From JAANXG01 sp034520625 (GTDB lineage: Bacteria; Pseudomonadota; Gammaproteobacteria; Arenicellales; JAANXG01), in assembly GCA_034520625.1 (NCBI GenBank), contig JAXHNI010000004.1, positions 248,001 through 312,000 on the forward strand: a DNA stretch of 64,000 bases. Reading direction: 5' to 3'. Shown here piece by piece: positions 8,541-17,492 of this stretch; position 1 is the first letter of the stretch, and the number at the start of each line of letters is the position of its first letter. The position numbers were made by a program, and so were the translations under genes. Under the pieces are notes generated by a model. The model saw only the letters and a program-made list of their open reading frames with translations, had not been told where the DNA came from and did no database searches.

Positions 8541-9227
8541 ATGGAAGTCGTCTCCATCATCGCTGCAACCATGGGCGTCGCCTGGGCGAGCGGCATCAAT
8601 CTCTACGCCGCCGTGGTTATGCTGGGCTGGATGGGCAGCACCGGGCAGATTGATCTGCCGCCGGGCCTCGAGATTCTGGAGAGTCCCGGCGTCATGCTTG
8701 CCGCCGCCGCCATGTACTGCGTGGAGTTTTTCGCCGACAAGTTCCCCGGTGTCGATACGGGCTGGGACGCGCTGCACAGCTTCATCCGGATTCCCGCCGG
8801 AGCCATGCTGGCCGCCGGTGCCATCTCTCCGCTCGGCCCCGAAGCGGAGCTCATCGGGCTGATCCTGGGCGGCTCCCTGAGTGCCGGCGCTCATTTCACG
8901 AAAGCGGGCAGCCGTGTTCTGATCAACACCTCACCCGAGCCGTTCAGCAACTGGACGGCGTCTGTCGGCGAGGATGTGCTGGTAATCGCCGGTCTGTGGA
9001 CGGCGCTGAACCATCCGATCCTGTTCATCGTGCTGTTGGTCGCTTTCATCGCTCTGGTGATCTGGCTGGCGCCGAAGATCTGGCGCGGCGTCCGGAAAGT
9101 CTGCGCAAAGATCCGTGGCTGGTTCAAGGGCAGCCCCGCGGAACCGCCTTCGATTCCGCCGTCCTCCCCGGGGGACGCCACGAACGGCGACAGCAGGAAG
9201 CCCGCCGACAAGCCGCGGCTCGAATGA
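8541..9227 (+). CDS. DUF4126 membrane protein
   Basis: A 228-residue protein matching DUF4126: an N-terminal TMGVAWASGINLYAAVVMLGW, several hydrophobic segments up to about residue 180, including VLVIAGLWTALNHPILFIVLL, and a polar C-terminal tail rich in Pro, Ser and Glu. These are inner-membrane proteins of unknown function. The following hemJ gene begins 78 nt later on the same strand. Confidence 0.85.
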   Translation: MEVVSIIAATMGVAWASGINLYAAVVMLGWMGSTGQIDLPPGLEILESPGVMLAAAAMYCVEFFADKFPGVDTGWDALHSFIRIPAGAMLAAGAISPLGPEAELIGLILGGSLSAGAHFTKAGSRVLINTSPEPFSNWTASVGEDVLVIAGLWTALNHPILFIVLLVAFIALVIWLAPKIWRGVRKVCAKIRGWFKGSPAEPPSIPPSSPGDATNGDSRKPADKPRLE

Positions 9228-9305
9228 TGTTGCTCCGGGGTCGCGGGTGGACGGGGCCGGCGGACAGGCTCCTCGCCTCCAGGATACCGGTGGGCTGAAA
9301 CAGAC

Positions 9306-9719
9306 ATGCTGTGGGTGAAGTCCTTCCATATCATCTTCGTGGTGACCTGGTTCGCAGGCCTTTTCTACCTGCCCCGACTTTTCGTCTATCACGCCATGAG
9401 CGCAGACGACGTCAGCAACGAGCGGTTCAAGGTCATGGAACGAAAGCTTCTGGCGGGTATCATGACACCGAGCGCCGTGCTGGCCGTCGGCAGCGGCCTC
9501 TGGCTGTGGCTCGGATACGGGTTTTCCGGCGGCTGGCTGCACGCAAAAGTGGCGCTGGTGGCGATCCTGGTTGTCTACCATGGGTGGTGTGCCAGGCTGG
9601 TGCAGGATTTCAAGCACGACCGGAACAGCAGGACCCACGTCTGGTATCGTTGGTTCAACGAGTTCCCCGTTCTCCTGCTGGTGGCAATCGTAATCCTCGT
9701 GGTGCGGAAGCCGTTCTGA
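9306..9719 (+). CDS. hemJ: Protoporphyrinogen oxidase HemJ (UPF0093)
   Basis: A 137-residue four-helix membrane protein. It starts MLWVKSFHIIFVVTWFAGLF, carrying the invariant His of HemJ, followed by YLPRLFVYHA and a conserved central Lys (GWLHAKVAL). It matches the family length of about 140. HemJ oxidises protoporphyrinogen IX to protoporphyrin IX in the inner membrane as a b-heme protein. It shares the heme theme with hemW 1 kb upstream. Confidence 0.92.
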   Translation: MLWVKSFHIIFVVTWFAGLFYLPRLFVYHAMSADDVSNERFKVMERKLLAGIMTPSAVLAVGSGLWLWLGYGFSGGWLHAKVALVAILVVYHGWCARLVQDFKHDRNSRTHVWYRWFNEFPVLLLVAIVILVVRKPF

Positions 9720-9841
9720 GAGCCCGTTCCAGGACCACGCGTCGGCCAAGTCCGGCCCCGGCGTCGGCGTGCCGGACGGAATAGCGTCGGATATGAATCC
9801 CCGCCGGTTTTGAGCTCTGCCCAGGTTGCCCGCAACGCGAC

Positions 9842-10303
9842 ATGTTCCACGTCATCCTCTACCAGCCGGAGATCCCGCCCAACACAGGGAACGTCATGCG
9901 ATTGTGTGCCAATACGGGCTGCCAGCTTCACCTGATCGAGCCCCTGGGGTTTGAACCCGATGACCGCCAGTTGCGGCGGGCGGGACTGGACTACGGAGAC
10001 TGGTCCCGGGTGCACCGCCATCCCGGCCTCGACGCGTGCATCGCCCGCGTGGGTATTCGCCGGCTGTTCACTTTGTCCACCCGGCACAAGCGGCTCTATA
10101 CGGAACCGGGGTACGAGGCCGGCGACGGTTTCCTGTTCGGGCCGGAAACCCGCGGTTTGCCCATCGGGGTGCGGGAGAGCGTGCCGCCGGAACGCCGCAT
10201 ACGCCTGCCCATGCGACCCAACAACCGGAGCCTGAACCTGGGCAACTCGGTGGCGGTCATGGTTTATGAAGCCTGGCGCCAGAACGGATTCGCGGGAATG
10301 TAG
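9842..10303 (+). CDS. trmL: tRNA (cytidine(34)-2'-O)-methyltransferase TrmL
   Basis: A 153-residue SPOUT methyltransferase. The SAM-binding knot motifs are visible: RLCANTGCQLHLIEPLGF, LFGPETRGLP and the C-terminal LNLGNSVAVMVYEAWRQ. It methylates the wobble base ribose of leucine tRNAs. Length and motifs match the family closely. It lies 122 nt after hemJ with no overlap. Confidence 0.93.
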   Translation: MFHVILYQPEIPPNTGNVMRLCANTGCQLHLIEPLGFEPDDRQLRRAGLDYGDWSRVHRHPGLDACIARVGIRRLFTLSTRHKRLYTEPGYEAGDGFLFGPETRGLPIGVRESVPPERRIRLPMRPNNRSLNLGNSVAVMVYEAWRQNGFAGM

Positions 10304-10358
10304 GCCCTGTTTCGGCCCCGGGGTGCCCACCCACGGGAGGGACAACCCCGGTTTCGGC

Positions 10359-11369
10359 CTATTCGGGTTTCGGGTCGCGGCTCAGCAGCAGCTCCACCGC
10401 CCTGGCAGGCGGCAGTCCTTCATATACGACCCGGTACACCTGTTCGGTGATGGGCATGTCGACATTCAGTCTTCGCGCCATGGCGTACAATTCATGCACC
10501 GTCTTGATCCCTTCAACCGCCTGGCCGATCTCGGCCATGACCGTTTCCAGGGCTTTGCCCTGTCCGAGCCCGATTCCCGCGCGACGGTTGCGGGACTGGT
10601 TGTCGGTGCAGGTGAGGACGAGATCACCCACTCCGGTCAGGCCCATGAAGGTTTGCGGCTTCCCCCCCAGCGCGACGCCGAGGCGGTTCATCTCCGCCAG
10701 GCCGCGGGTGATCAGGGCGGCGCGTGCGTTGGCGCCGAAGCCCAGCCCGTCGCTGATCCCGGCGGCGAGGGCCATGACATTCTTGATGGCCCCACCAAGC
10801 TGGACGCCGGCGATGTCGTCGTTGGTGTACACCCGGACCTGCCCGCCCCGAAGCCAGCCGGCAACCCGCTCCGCTGCATCGGTGGTGTCGGCGGCCACGG
10901 TGAGCGCCGTGGGCAGGCCGAGGGCCACCTCGCCGGCGAAGCTGGGTCCGGACACCACCGCCCGGACGGCGTTCGGCATGAGCTCGGCCGCCACCTCGCT
11001 GAGCAGGACGGCTCGTTTGTCGTCGAATCCTTTCGTGCCCCATGCCAACAATGCCTGGTCGCCGGTGTACAACGGAGCGACGCGCTCGAGGGTGGCGCGA
11101 AACGCATGACTGGGTACGACAACGAGCAGCCCGGAAGTGCCGGCGATGGCCCGGGCCATATCGCTGTAGACGTGGAGATCGGCGGGGAACGATATGTCCG
11201 GGAGGTAACGCTGGTTCTCCCTGCTGTCGTGCATCGCGGCGGCATGCGCGGGATCGATGGTCCAGAGGCGGGCCGTACATCCGTTGCGGGCGATCAGCAG
11301 TGCCAGGGCAGTTCCCCAGGAACCCGCGCCCAGGATCGTGATCGCCGGTGTGTCCGATCGGGTGCTCAT
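10359..11369 (-). CDS. gpsA: Glycerol-3-phosphate dehydrogenase [NAD(P)+]
   Basis: A 336-residue cytoplasmic enzyme. The N-terminal TILGAGSWGTALALLIARNG is the dinucleotide site, and GAIKNVMALAAGISDGLGFG holds the catalytic Lys. It reduces dihydroxyacetone phosphate to sn-glycerol-3-phosphate for phospholipid synthesis. In many gammaproteobacteria gpsA follows secB, and here too secB lies just upstream on the same strand, but copy C of the palindrome and a 450-nt gap separate them. The gap holds the element and nothing else I recognise. Confidence 0.95.
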   Translation of the reverse strand: MSTRSDTPAITILGAGSWGTALALLIARNGCTARLWTIDPAHAAAMHDSRENQRYLPDISFPADLHVYSDMARAIAGTSGLLVVVPSHAFRATLERVAPLYTGDQALLAWGTKGFDDKRAVLLSEVAAELMPNAVRAVVSGPSFAGEVALGLPTALTVAADTTDAAERVAGWLRGGQVRVYTNDDIAGVQLGGAIKNVMALAAGISDGLGFGANARAALITRGLAEMNRLGVALGGKPQTFMGLTGVGDLVLTCTDNQSRNRRAGIGLGQGKALETVMAEIGQAVEGIKTVHELYAMARRLNVDMPITEQVYRVVYEGLPPARAVELLLSRDPKPE

Positions 11370-11575
11370 TGCGATGCGGCAGGTCGTCCGTTGGCGACCC
11401 GTTGGTTGTTTCGGAAACCGCTCATATCATTCAGTGCCAACTCCTCTACTCCACGGTACTTGTCGAACCATAACGGCCGCGCTGTCGCGCTTTAGGACTC
11501 GTTTGCTCCACTGGTGACATGGTGGCTTTCAGAGCTTTCTGAACCGTCTGATGTGGGAGCGGTCCGCAGGCGGCG

Positions 11576-11745
11576 GCCCGGTTTGAAAACCAGAGTCAGA
11601 GAATGGGCCGGTGCCGGGGGCCATCCCCCAGGGCCGCTGTAAATACATCCGTGTACGCTCTGGCTCAAACTTCCCTGTTTTCGACAGCCCTGGGGGATGG
11701 CCCCCGGCACCGGCCACCCCGATCATGCGGGTGTGCAACCGGGCC
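11576..11745 (-). repeat. Nested palindrome, copy C
   Basis: Perfect 28-bp inverted arms at 11606-11633 and 11688-11715 (containing GCCGGGGGCCATCCCCC) surround the 54-nt core in reverse orientation. An outer pair GGCCCGGTT / AACCGGGCC lies at 11576-11584 and 11737-11745. Fainter element ends are visible on each side (CTTTCAGAG near 11530; CTGAAAGCC near 11789). It lies between gpsA and secB. Confidence 0.95.
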
Positions 11746-11819
11746 AGCGCCGGCGGACCGGTCCGGCTCCTGTCGCGTTGAAAACAATCTGAAAGCCACA
11801 TTAGCAGTGGCGGGGGACA

Positions 11820-12332
11820 TCAGGTGGAAGTCTTGTCCGCATCCGCGGCGGGCTCGCCGTTTCCGGGCGTCTGTCCGTTTCCGTCCTGCTCCTTGCCGGT
11901 TCTGCTCTGGACTTTCCTGCGGTAAAGGGACTCGAAATTCACGGGAGCGAGAAGAAGCTGGGAAAAGCCGCCTCGTACCACCAGCTCATTGATGGCTTCC
12001 CGGGCGAAGGGGAACAGCATGTTCGGACATGCAACCTCCAGCGCGGCCACCAGGCCCTTGTCCGGCTCGACCCCGGAGATCTCGTACACGCCAGCCTGCT
12101 GAACCTCCGCGAGGAATACATCCTTCTCTTCCAGCCGTCCGTTGACGGTTACGGTAACGATCGATTCGTATATGTCATCCCCCAGTGCCTCGTGGCTGAC
12201 GTTGAGCTGAACGTCAATGGTCGGAGTGGCATTGCCCTGCCTGAAGATTCCCGGGGACATGGGAGATTCGAACGACATGTCCTTTACATATACCTTGCGC
12301 AGCTCGAATTTCTGGTTCTGATTGTCAGCCAT
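11820..12332 (-). CDS. secB: Protein-export chaperone SecB
   Basis: A 170-residue protein with the SecB signature: an N-terminal FELRKVYVKDMSFESP, then DVQLNVSHEALGDDIYE, LAEVQQAGVYEISGVE and PFAREAINELVVRGGF. It binds unfolded preproteins and delivers them to SecA. The C-terminal tail is charged and slightly longer than in E. coli. It is third in a same-strand cluster behind an ArsR regulator and a rhodanese (gap to rhodanese 74 nt); the rhodanese-secB neighbourhood is common in gammaproteobacteria. Confidence 0.95.
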   Translation of the reverse strand: MADNQNQKFELRKVYVKDMSFESPMSPGIFRQGNATPTIDVQLNVSHEALGDDIYESIVTVTVNGRLEEKDVFLAEVQQAGVYEISGVEPDKGLVAALEVACPNMLFPFAREAINELVVRGGFSQLLLAPVNFESLYRRKVQSRTGKEQDGNGQTPGNGEPAADADKTST

Positions 12333-12406
12333 TACGTATCACCATTATCTATGGTTTTGCTCGCCATGAAAGCAATCCTGAGTATGCCCTCTCAAGTTTC
12401 CCGGTG

Positions 12407-12823
12407 TCAGCCCCGCTTCACGGGGAGGTTTTCCTTTTCCCAGGCGCTCATGCCGCCGCTCAGGACATATACCTTTTCAAAACCGCTCTTGACCAGTTGT
12501 TTGGCGACGGAGTGCGATTTGTTGCCCATCCTGCATACGAGAATGACGTTCCTGTTTTTGTGCTTTTCGATCGGTTTCAGGTCCTTGGACAGGGTTTTCG
12601 CGGGCATGTTGACCGACTCCGGAATGTGGGCTTTCTTGTAGTCCGCCGGGTCGCTGACGTCAACGACCACGGATTTTTCCCGGGTCAACTGGGGCATTTC
12701 GAACACCGATACGGACTTGACCCCGGAAGCCCGTTTCAGAAGCGGCTCGGCGGCCAACATGCCCAGTATCGCCACCAGGGCAGCGAACAGATACCAGTTT
12801 TCGACTACGAATTCGGTGAACAT
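12407..12823 (-). CDS. Membrane-anchored rhodanese-like sulfurtransferase
   Basis: A 138-residue protein with one N-terminal membrane segment (VVENWYLFAALVAILGMLA) followed by a single rhodanese domain (~residues 35-135). The active-site loop is CRMGNKS, with the catalytic Cys that carries persulfide. The YibN-like architecture places the domain in the cytoplasm, anchored to the inner membrane. It lies 84 nt downstream of an ArsR-type regulator whose cysteine spacing suggests persulfide sensing. A role in sulfur transfer is therefore inferred. Confidence 0.9.
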   Translation of the reverse strand: MFTEFVVENWYLFAALVAILGMLAAEPLLKRASGVKSVSVFEMPQLTREKSVVVDVSDPADYKKAHIPESVNMPAKTLSKDLKPIEKHKNRNVILVCRMGNKSHSVAKQLVKSGFEKVYVLSGGMSAWEKENLPVKRG

Positions 12824-12907
12824 GCTTTCGCGCTGCGGCCGTTGCGTGGGCGCGTGAGATTACCGGTAATCCGAATCCGGGACAAGCCGGGAGGGGCGGC
12901 GGATCGA

Positions 12908-13264
12908 TCAGGCCCGGTCGCAGAAAGCCGAGCGCAGGGACGTCATCAACTTCAGAATATTCGGGTCGCGAATGCGGTAGTAGACCTTGTTCGCGTCCTT
13001 GCGGCAGTCCAGTATTCCCTTGTCACGCAGAATTGACAGATGTTGTGAAATATTGCTCTGGGATGTGCCGACCCGGTCCACGAGTTCCTGGACCCCGATT
13101 TCCCCCGCCCGGCCAAGGATGCAGAGGATCTTGAGCCTCAGGGGATGGGCCATGGCCTTAAGAGATCTCGATGCCTGGTCAATATCGGCATCGTTTGTCA
13201 GGAATGTTTCGACGAAATCGACGCCCGTCCGGCGGGAATCCGGACTGGATTGAGTTTCAGACAA
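12908..13264 (-). CDS. ArsR-family regulator, possible sulfide/persulfide sensor (SqrR/BigR-like)
   Basis: A 118-residue winged helix-turn-helix protein with LRLKILCILGRAGEIGVQELVDRVGTSQSNISQHL as the DNA-binding core (~residues 43-80, given here in part). Cysteines lie at 48, 87 and 115. The 48/115 pair, 67 apart, mirrors the SqrR C41/C107 pair that forms a tetrasulfide with sulfane sulfur. The classic arsenic-site CxC motif is absent. The downstream rhodanese on the same strand makes a sulfane-sulfur role plausible. It is divergent from envC; a small inverted repeat in the 47-nt gap could be its operator. Confidence 0.85.
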   Translation of the reverse strand: MSETQSSPDSRRTGVDFVETFLTNDADIDQASRSLKAMAHPLRLKILCILGRAGEIGVQELVDRVGTSQSNISQHLSILRDKGILDCRKDANKVYYRIRDPNILKLMTSLRSAFCDRA

Positions 13265-13272
13265 CTTACGAC

Positions 13273-13287
13273 AACTCCATAAGAGTT
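13273..13287. promoter_or_regulatory. Candidate operator between the ArsR gene and envC
   Basis: Inverted repeat AACTC-CATAA-GAGTT, just 9 nt upstream of the ArsR start, in an AT-rich gap of 47 nt that also contains TAATATATAC, a possible -10 region. Autoregulation by the ArsR protein is an inference; the arms are short (5 bp). Confidence 0.35.
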
Positions 13288-13311
13288 CAGTAATAGACTA
13301 ATATATACAAG

Positions 13312-14499
13312 GTGCGCGCCGCATTACAACACTTTTTACGGGGGATTCTCCGCTTGGGTGGGGCGGCGGCCATCGCCGCGTGGTTGCTGACCGCCGCCGG
13401 GGCCGCGGCCCAGTCCGAGCCGTCGAAGGCGCAGGTGGAGCGAGAGCTCCAGGAGTTGCGCCACCGCATGGAGTCGGTACAGTCCCGGCTTCAGGAAGAC
13501 CGCGGCGAGCGTGACGACCTGGAGGAGCGCATCGAATCCCTGGACCGCGACGTCGCGGGGCTGGCGGCGAAAATCCGGCGGACGGAACAGGACCAGTCGG
13601 AGCTTCGGGCGGAGATCGAGCGTCTCGAGGAAAGGCAACGGGAGCTGCGACGGCGGATGGCGGCGCAAAAGCAACGCGTCGCCGAGCTGGCGTACTCGAG
13701 CTACGTCATGGGCAGGCAAAGCGAGCTGAAGCTTTTCCTGAATCAGCAGAGCCCCGCTGTCATCAATCGCATGCTGGGCTACCATGACTATATCGTGGCC
13801 GCCCGCGCCCGCACCATCGAGCAGATAAACGAGTGGGCGGCAGAAGCCGTGGAGTTGGCCGGGGAGCAGAAAGCCAGGGAGCACGAGCTGGCGGAGCTGG
13901 CGGCGGAGTACCGGTCCGGACGGCGGGCGCTCGAGGCGCGCCGCGGGGAACGGGAGTCGGCTCTGGCGGCGCTGAGCGAGCGCATAGCCGGCTCGGAGAA
14001 TGAGCTTGCCCGGCTCCGGGAGAACGAAACCCGGCTGCGCGGTGTCCTAGAGGAGATCGAGGACTATCTCGCGACGCGGAGCTCGCGAAGCGTCACGGAG
14101 GGAGCGTTCCGGGACATGAAGGGGAGGCTGAAGCTGCCGGTTGCCGCTCCCATCGCCGCCGGTTTCGGGGACGCCCGCAGCACCGGAGTCAGCTGGGACG
14201 GCATTATGTTCCGTCCGGAGGGCGGCGCCGACGTCAAGGCCATATTCGAAGGCCGCGTCGTCTTTGCCGACTGGCTGCGGGGATTTGGGTTATTATTGAT
14301 CATTGACCACGGTGACGGATTCATGAGCCTCTACAGCCACAACGAGTCGCTTTTCAAGCGGGTGGGCGACTGGGTGGCGACCGAAGAGGTTATCTCGACC
14401 GTCGGCACGAGCGGCGGTCTCGACAGGCCCGGCCTCTATTTCGAGATCCGGAACAACGGCGAGCCGCAGAACCCGCTTTCCTGGTGTCGAACGGGATAA
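13312..14499 (+). CDS. envC: Murein hydrolase activator EnvC-like (degenerate LytM/M23)
   Basis: A 395-residue protein from a GTG start. It has a signal peptide (AAAIAAWLLTAAGAAAQ), a long coiled coil (~residues 40-260, rich in Glu, Arg and Leu heptads) and a C-terminal LytM domain (~285-390). The metal-binding residues of active M23 peptidases are replaced: GVSWDG instead of GxxHxG and LYFEIR instead of LHFEIR. That matches EnvC, which activates amidases at the division site rather than cutting peptidoglycan. The ctpA gene follows, the usual gammaproteobacterial order. Confidence 0.9.
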   Translation: MRAALQHFLRGILRLGGAAAIAAWLLTAAGAAAQSEPSKAQVERELQELRHRMESVQSRLQEDRGERDDLEERIESLDRDVAGLAAKIRRTEQDQSELRAEIERLEERQRELRRRMAAQKQRVAELAYSSYVMGRQSELKLFLNQQSPAVINRMLGYHDYIVAARARTIEQINEWAAEAVELAGEQKAREHELAELAAEYRSGRRALEARRGERESALAALSERIAGSENELARLRENETRLRGVLEEIEDYLATRSSRSVTEGAFRDMKGRLKLPVAAPIAAGFGDARSTGVSWDGIMFRPEGGADVKAIFEGRVVFADWLRGFGLLLIIDHGDGFMSLYSHNESLFKRVGDWVATEEVISTVGTSGGLDRPGLYFEIRNNGEPQNPLSWCRTG

Positions 14500-14573
14500 C
14501 ACTGCCCCGGAGGCGGGCGGGACTTCCCATGAACATGCCGCGACTACATACATCCGAACGAGTCGAATTTTCT

Positions 14574-15890
14574 ATGAAGAATTGGAGCCGATTCGCCCTG
14601 GCGTTGACCTTGGGCATCTTCGTGGGGGCCGCGTTGACCCTCGAGCACTCCGTGCTGGCGGAAAAGGACGATGCCGTGTCGAAGCTCCCCTACGAGGAAT
14701 TGAGAGTCTTCAGCGAGGTCTTTGACCGCATCAAGAGCGATTTCGTCGAGGACGTGGAAGACAAGAAGCTGCTGGAGGATGCGATCCAGGGCATGTTGTC
14801 CGGCCTCGACCCGCATTCCTCGTATCTGGATCCTGAATCTTTCAAGGAGGTTCGCATCGGGACCTCGGGGGAATTCGGCGGACTCGGCATTGAGGTCACG
14901 ATGGAGAACGGCTTCGTCAAGGTGGTCGCTCCGATCGACGACACCCCGGCCCAGCGCGCGGGACTGCAGCCGGGCGACCTCATCACGCGGCTGGACGATC
15001 AGGCCGTAAAGGGCATGTCCCTCTCCGAGGCCGTCGAGCTCATGCGGGGAAAACCCGATACCGATATCCGGCTCACCGTGATCCGGGAAGGCGAGGCGAA
15101 ACCCCTCGAGTTCACCATTACCCGCGCGGTCATCAAGATCACCAGTGTCAAGTCGAGGATGCTGGAAGACGGGTATGGCTATGTGCGTATCAGCCAGTTC
15201 CAGAGCGGCACCGCCGATACCCTGCGGCAGGACCTGGGTAAGCTCAAGAAGGAAGCCGGCGGGGAGCTGAAAGGGCTGGTACTCGATCTGCGAAACAATC
15301 CGGGCGGCGTGCTGGATGCCGCCGTGGCGGTCAGCGACACGTTTCTGGAGAGCGGACTGATCGTTTCCACCAAGGGACGTGTGGACAACTCGCGTTTCTC
15401 GTTCAATGCCAAGCCGAGTGACTACGTGGATGAAGCGCCGATCGTGGTGCTGGTGAACGGCGGGTCGGCCTCCGCCTCCGAGATCGTGGCCGGTGCCCTG
15501 CAGGATCATCAACGGGCGGTGGTGATGGGGACCCAGACGTTCGGCAAGGGTTCCGTACAGACGATACTTCCCATGGAGAACGGCGCCGCGTTGAAGCTGA
15601 CTACGGCGCGGTATTACACGCCCGATGACCGTTCCATCCAGGCCGCCGGCATCAAGCCGGACGTGGTGGTCGAGAACCTCCGGGTTAGCCGGCGGGACTC
15701 CGATGACAATGGGGGCCTGCTGCGGGAATCGAATCTGCCGGGGCACCTTTTGAACGACAATGGCGATGATCAGGCGCCGGAAGAGGAGGAATCCGGGACA
15801 AGCTCGCTGCCGGACAACGAGGACGATTTTCAGCTTCGAGAGGCGCTGAACCTCCTGAAAGGAATCAATATCGTGCAGAAAAGGCGCTAG
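14574..15890 (+). CDS. ctpA: C-terminal processing peptidase (S41, CtpA)
   Basis: About 438 residues from MKNWSRFALALTLGIFVGAA, whose hydrophobic stretch is a signal/anchor; upstream in-frame ATGs would place nonconserved sequence before it. Order: signal, N-terminal helical part, PDZ domain (~95-180, GFVKVVAPIDDTPAQRAGLQ), S41 protease core with Ser in NGGSASASEIVAGAL and Lys in TFGKGSVQT. It cleaves C-terminal ends of periplasmic proteins and acts on cell-wall hydrolases in relatives. The acidic C-terminal extension (EEEESG) looks disordered. It follows envC by 74 nt. Confidence 0.92.
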   Translation: MKNWSRFALALTLGIFVGAALTLEHSVLAEKDDAVSKLPYEELRVFSEVFDRIKSDFVEDVEDKKLLEDAIQGMLSGLDPHSSYLDPESFKEVRIGTSGEFGGLGIEVTMENGFVKVVAPIDDTPAQRAGLQPGDLITRLDDQAVKGMSLSEAVELMRGKPDTDIRLTVIREGEAKPLEFTITRAVIKITSVKSRMLEDGYGYVRISQFQSGTADTLRQDLGKLKKEAGGELKGLVLDLRNNPGGVLDAAVAVSDTFLESGLIVSTKGRVDNSRFSFNAKPSDYVDEAPIVVLVNGGSASASEIVAGALQDHQRAVVMGTQTFGKGSVQTILPMENGAALKLTTARYYTPDDRSIQAAGIKPDVVVENLRVSRRDSDDNGGLLRESNLPGHLLNDNGDDQAPEEEESGTSSLPDNEDDFQLREALNLLKGINIVQKRR

Positions 15891-15894
15891 CCTG

Positions 15895-15911
15895 ACCCGC
15901 CTTGGGCGGGT
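15895..15911 (+). terminator. Short hairpin downstream of ctpA
   Basis: Stem ACCCGCC / GGCGGGT with loop TTG, starting 4 nt after the ctpA stop. Only two T residues end the stem, so it is a weak candidate for intrinsic termination between ctpA and the convergent PerM-type gene. Confidence 0.4.
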
Positions 15912-16030
15912 TGGTATGGATCAGCGGCTCCCGGCACCGGCTCATTTACCGACGCGGGTTCTCACACCGGGCCGCTGCCCTCGCGGGTGCGCCTTTGCCC
16001 GCTCGCAGGTCCTTTGACCGGGACGTCGGC

Positions 16031-17089
16031 TTATAGACCGTGCCCGTCCTCATCGGCGAGCTTGCCGCTTTCGGAGAGCATTACGGCCAGAGGGCGGGTG
16101 GAGTTGAAGTGCGACAGGACGATCAGAATGATGACCATGATGGGCACGCACAGGAACATGCCCGGAATGCCCCAGAGGCCGCCCCACAATGCGAGCGACA
16201 GCAGAACCACCAGGGGGCTGAGGTTCAAGGTGCTTCCCATCAGTTTCGGCTCGATGACGTTGCCGACGACGAATTGGGCCGAGGTGAGCCCGATGCCGAC
16301 GATGAGGAACGGGGTAAACGTGTCGAACTGAATCAGTGTCAACAGCGCCGGAAACAGGGTGGCGATCACGGACCCGATCACGGGAATGTAGTTGAGCAGA
16401 AAGATCGCGAAGGCCCAGAAGCTGGCGAAATCGACCCCCACCATGCTCAGCACGATAAACCCCACCAGCCCGGTGACTGCGCTCACCAGGGTCTTGATCC
16501 AGATGTAGGTCTGGATCTGGCTCTGGATATTGTCGATGAGGGTCCGGACTTCCCGCCGCTTGTCGGAATCCGGAAACATGCCGGTCAGCTTGCCGGGAAA
16601 CGTCTTCTGCTCGTAAAGCAGGAAGCCCACGTAAACGATGATCAAGGCCAGGTTTCCCAGTATCCCGGTCAGGGCGCCGGCAAAGTTCGTTACGATGGGG
16701 CCGATATCCACCTCTTGAACGATCTGTGAGAACGTGGGCAAATCCTCGATCCCGAAAAGCTCGTAGACCCTGACCAGCCACTGGTCAAGGTCCGCCTTGT
16801 AGCCGGGCGCCGCTGCCTTGACGTCGGTGATGTTGTTCTGAACGATGTTTACCACGATGCCGATGCCGACCGCCATCGTCGCGAGTGCCATCGTCAGGGT
16901 CACCCAGTTGGCGCTTTTCCTGAATATGAATCGGGTGTAAAGGCCCGCCAGGGCATTGATCATGTACCAGATCAGAACGGCGATGGCGAGCGGCACCAGC
17001 AGCGCCTGGCCCACCCACAACACGTAGAACACCGTGAAGGTGGCCAGGATTGCCAGAGGAACCGTGGCGGCGCGGGAGGGGGTGGTCAC
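16031..17089 (-). CDS. AI-2E transporter family (PerM-type) membrane protein
   Basis: A 352-residue protein with about 7-8 membrane segments and the family pattern: paired N-terminal helices, a central soluble domain (~residues 85-145), then TWIWIKTLVSAVTGLVGF-like and PVIGSVIATLFPALLTL segments and a final LWGGLWGIPGMFLCVPIMV. These proteins export small molecules or ions; the best-known member is E. coli PerM/TqsA. The substrate here is unknown. Its 5' end is 34 nt from the stop of the Rieske gene, on the same strand and downstream of the suf operon. Confidence 0.88.
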   Translation of the reverse strand: MTTPSRAATVPLAILATFTVFYVLWVGQALLVPLAIAVLIWYMINALAGLYTRFIFRKSANWVTLTMALATMAVGIGIVVNIVQNNITDVKAAAPGYKADLDQWLVRVYELFGIEDLPTFSQIVQEVDIGPIVTNFAGALTGILGNLALIIVYVGFLLYEQKTFPGKLTGMFPDSDKRREVRTLIDNIQSQIQTYIWIKTLVSAVTGLVGFIVLSMVGVDFASFWAFAIFLLNYIPVIGSVIATLFPALLTLIQFDTFTPFLIVGIGLTSAQFVVGNVIEPKLMGSTLNLSPLVVLLSLALWGGLWGIPGMFLCVPIMVIILIVLSHFNSTRPLAVMLSESGKLADEDGHGL

Positions 17090-17123
17090 GCAGGGGTTCG
17101 TGAATGGTGGACGGCTCGCCGGG

Positions 17124-17444
17124 TCAGTCCCAGCGGTCGTCCTTGACCTGCACCATGCCGTTTTTCACTCGTACGGGGAACACGGCAATAGGCTCGTAGG
17201 CGGGCGGAGCGAGCACCTCGCCGGTGCGCAGGCTGAACTGTGCCCCGTGCCGGGGGCATTCTATGACGTCGTTCCGCAGCTCTCCGCAGGCGAGCGCACC
17301 GCCGTCGTGGGTGCACAGGTCCTCGATGGCAAGGAATTCGCCGTCGACGTTGAAAACCGCGATCTCGGCGTCGTCGACGTCCACAACCCGATGCTCGCCG
17401 GGTCTCATTTCTTCTGCGGGTGCTACGTCAACCCAGTCTGTCAT
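17124..17444 (-). CDS. Rieske [2Fe-2S] ferredoxin of the suf operon
   Basis: A 106-residue soluble Rieske protein; the start MTDWVDVAPAEEM is chosen over an upstream ATG. Cluster ligands are C-T-H (CTHDGG) and C-x2-H (CPRHG), the 2-Cys/2-His pattern. It resembles NirD/BphF-type small ferredoxins. It is the last gene of the suf operon, 48 nt after sufT. Its placement suggests electron delivery for cluster assembly or use of a freshly made cluster, but its partner is not visible. Confidence 0.9.
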   Translation of the reverse strand: MTDWVDVAPAEEMRPGEHRVVDVDDAEIAVFNVDGEFLAIEDLCTHDGGALACGELRNDVIECPRHGAQFSLRTGEVLAPPAYEPIAVFPVRVKNGMVQVKDDRWD

Positions 17445-17492
17445 GTTGGAGCGTCCTCGTGGTGTCAAAGAAATTCGCCGCCCGGAAGGATC

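Noticed and set aside
11492..11801. Small open frames in the palindromes reading like SQSVHGCIYS
   Set aside because: They recur only because the 54-nt core is conserved as DNA; they differ in frame and length outside the core and lack ribosome binding sites.
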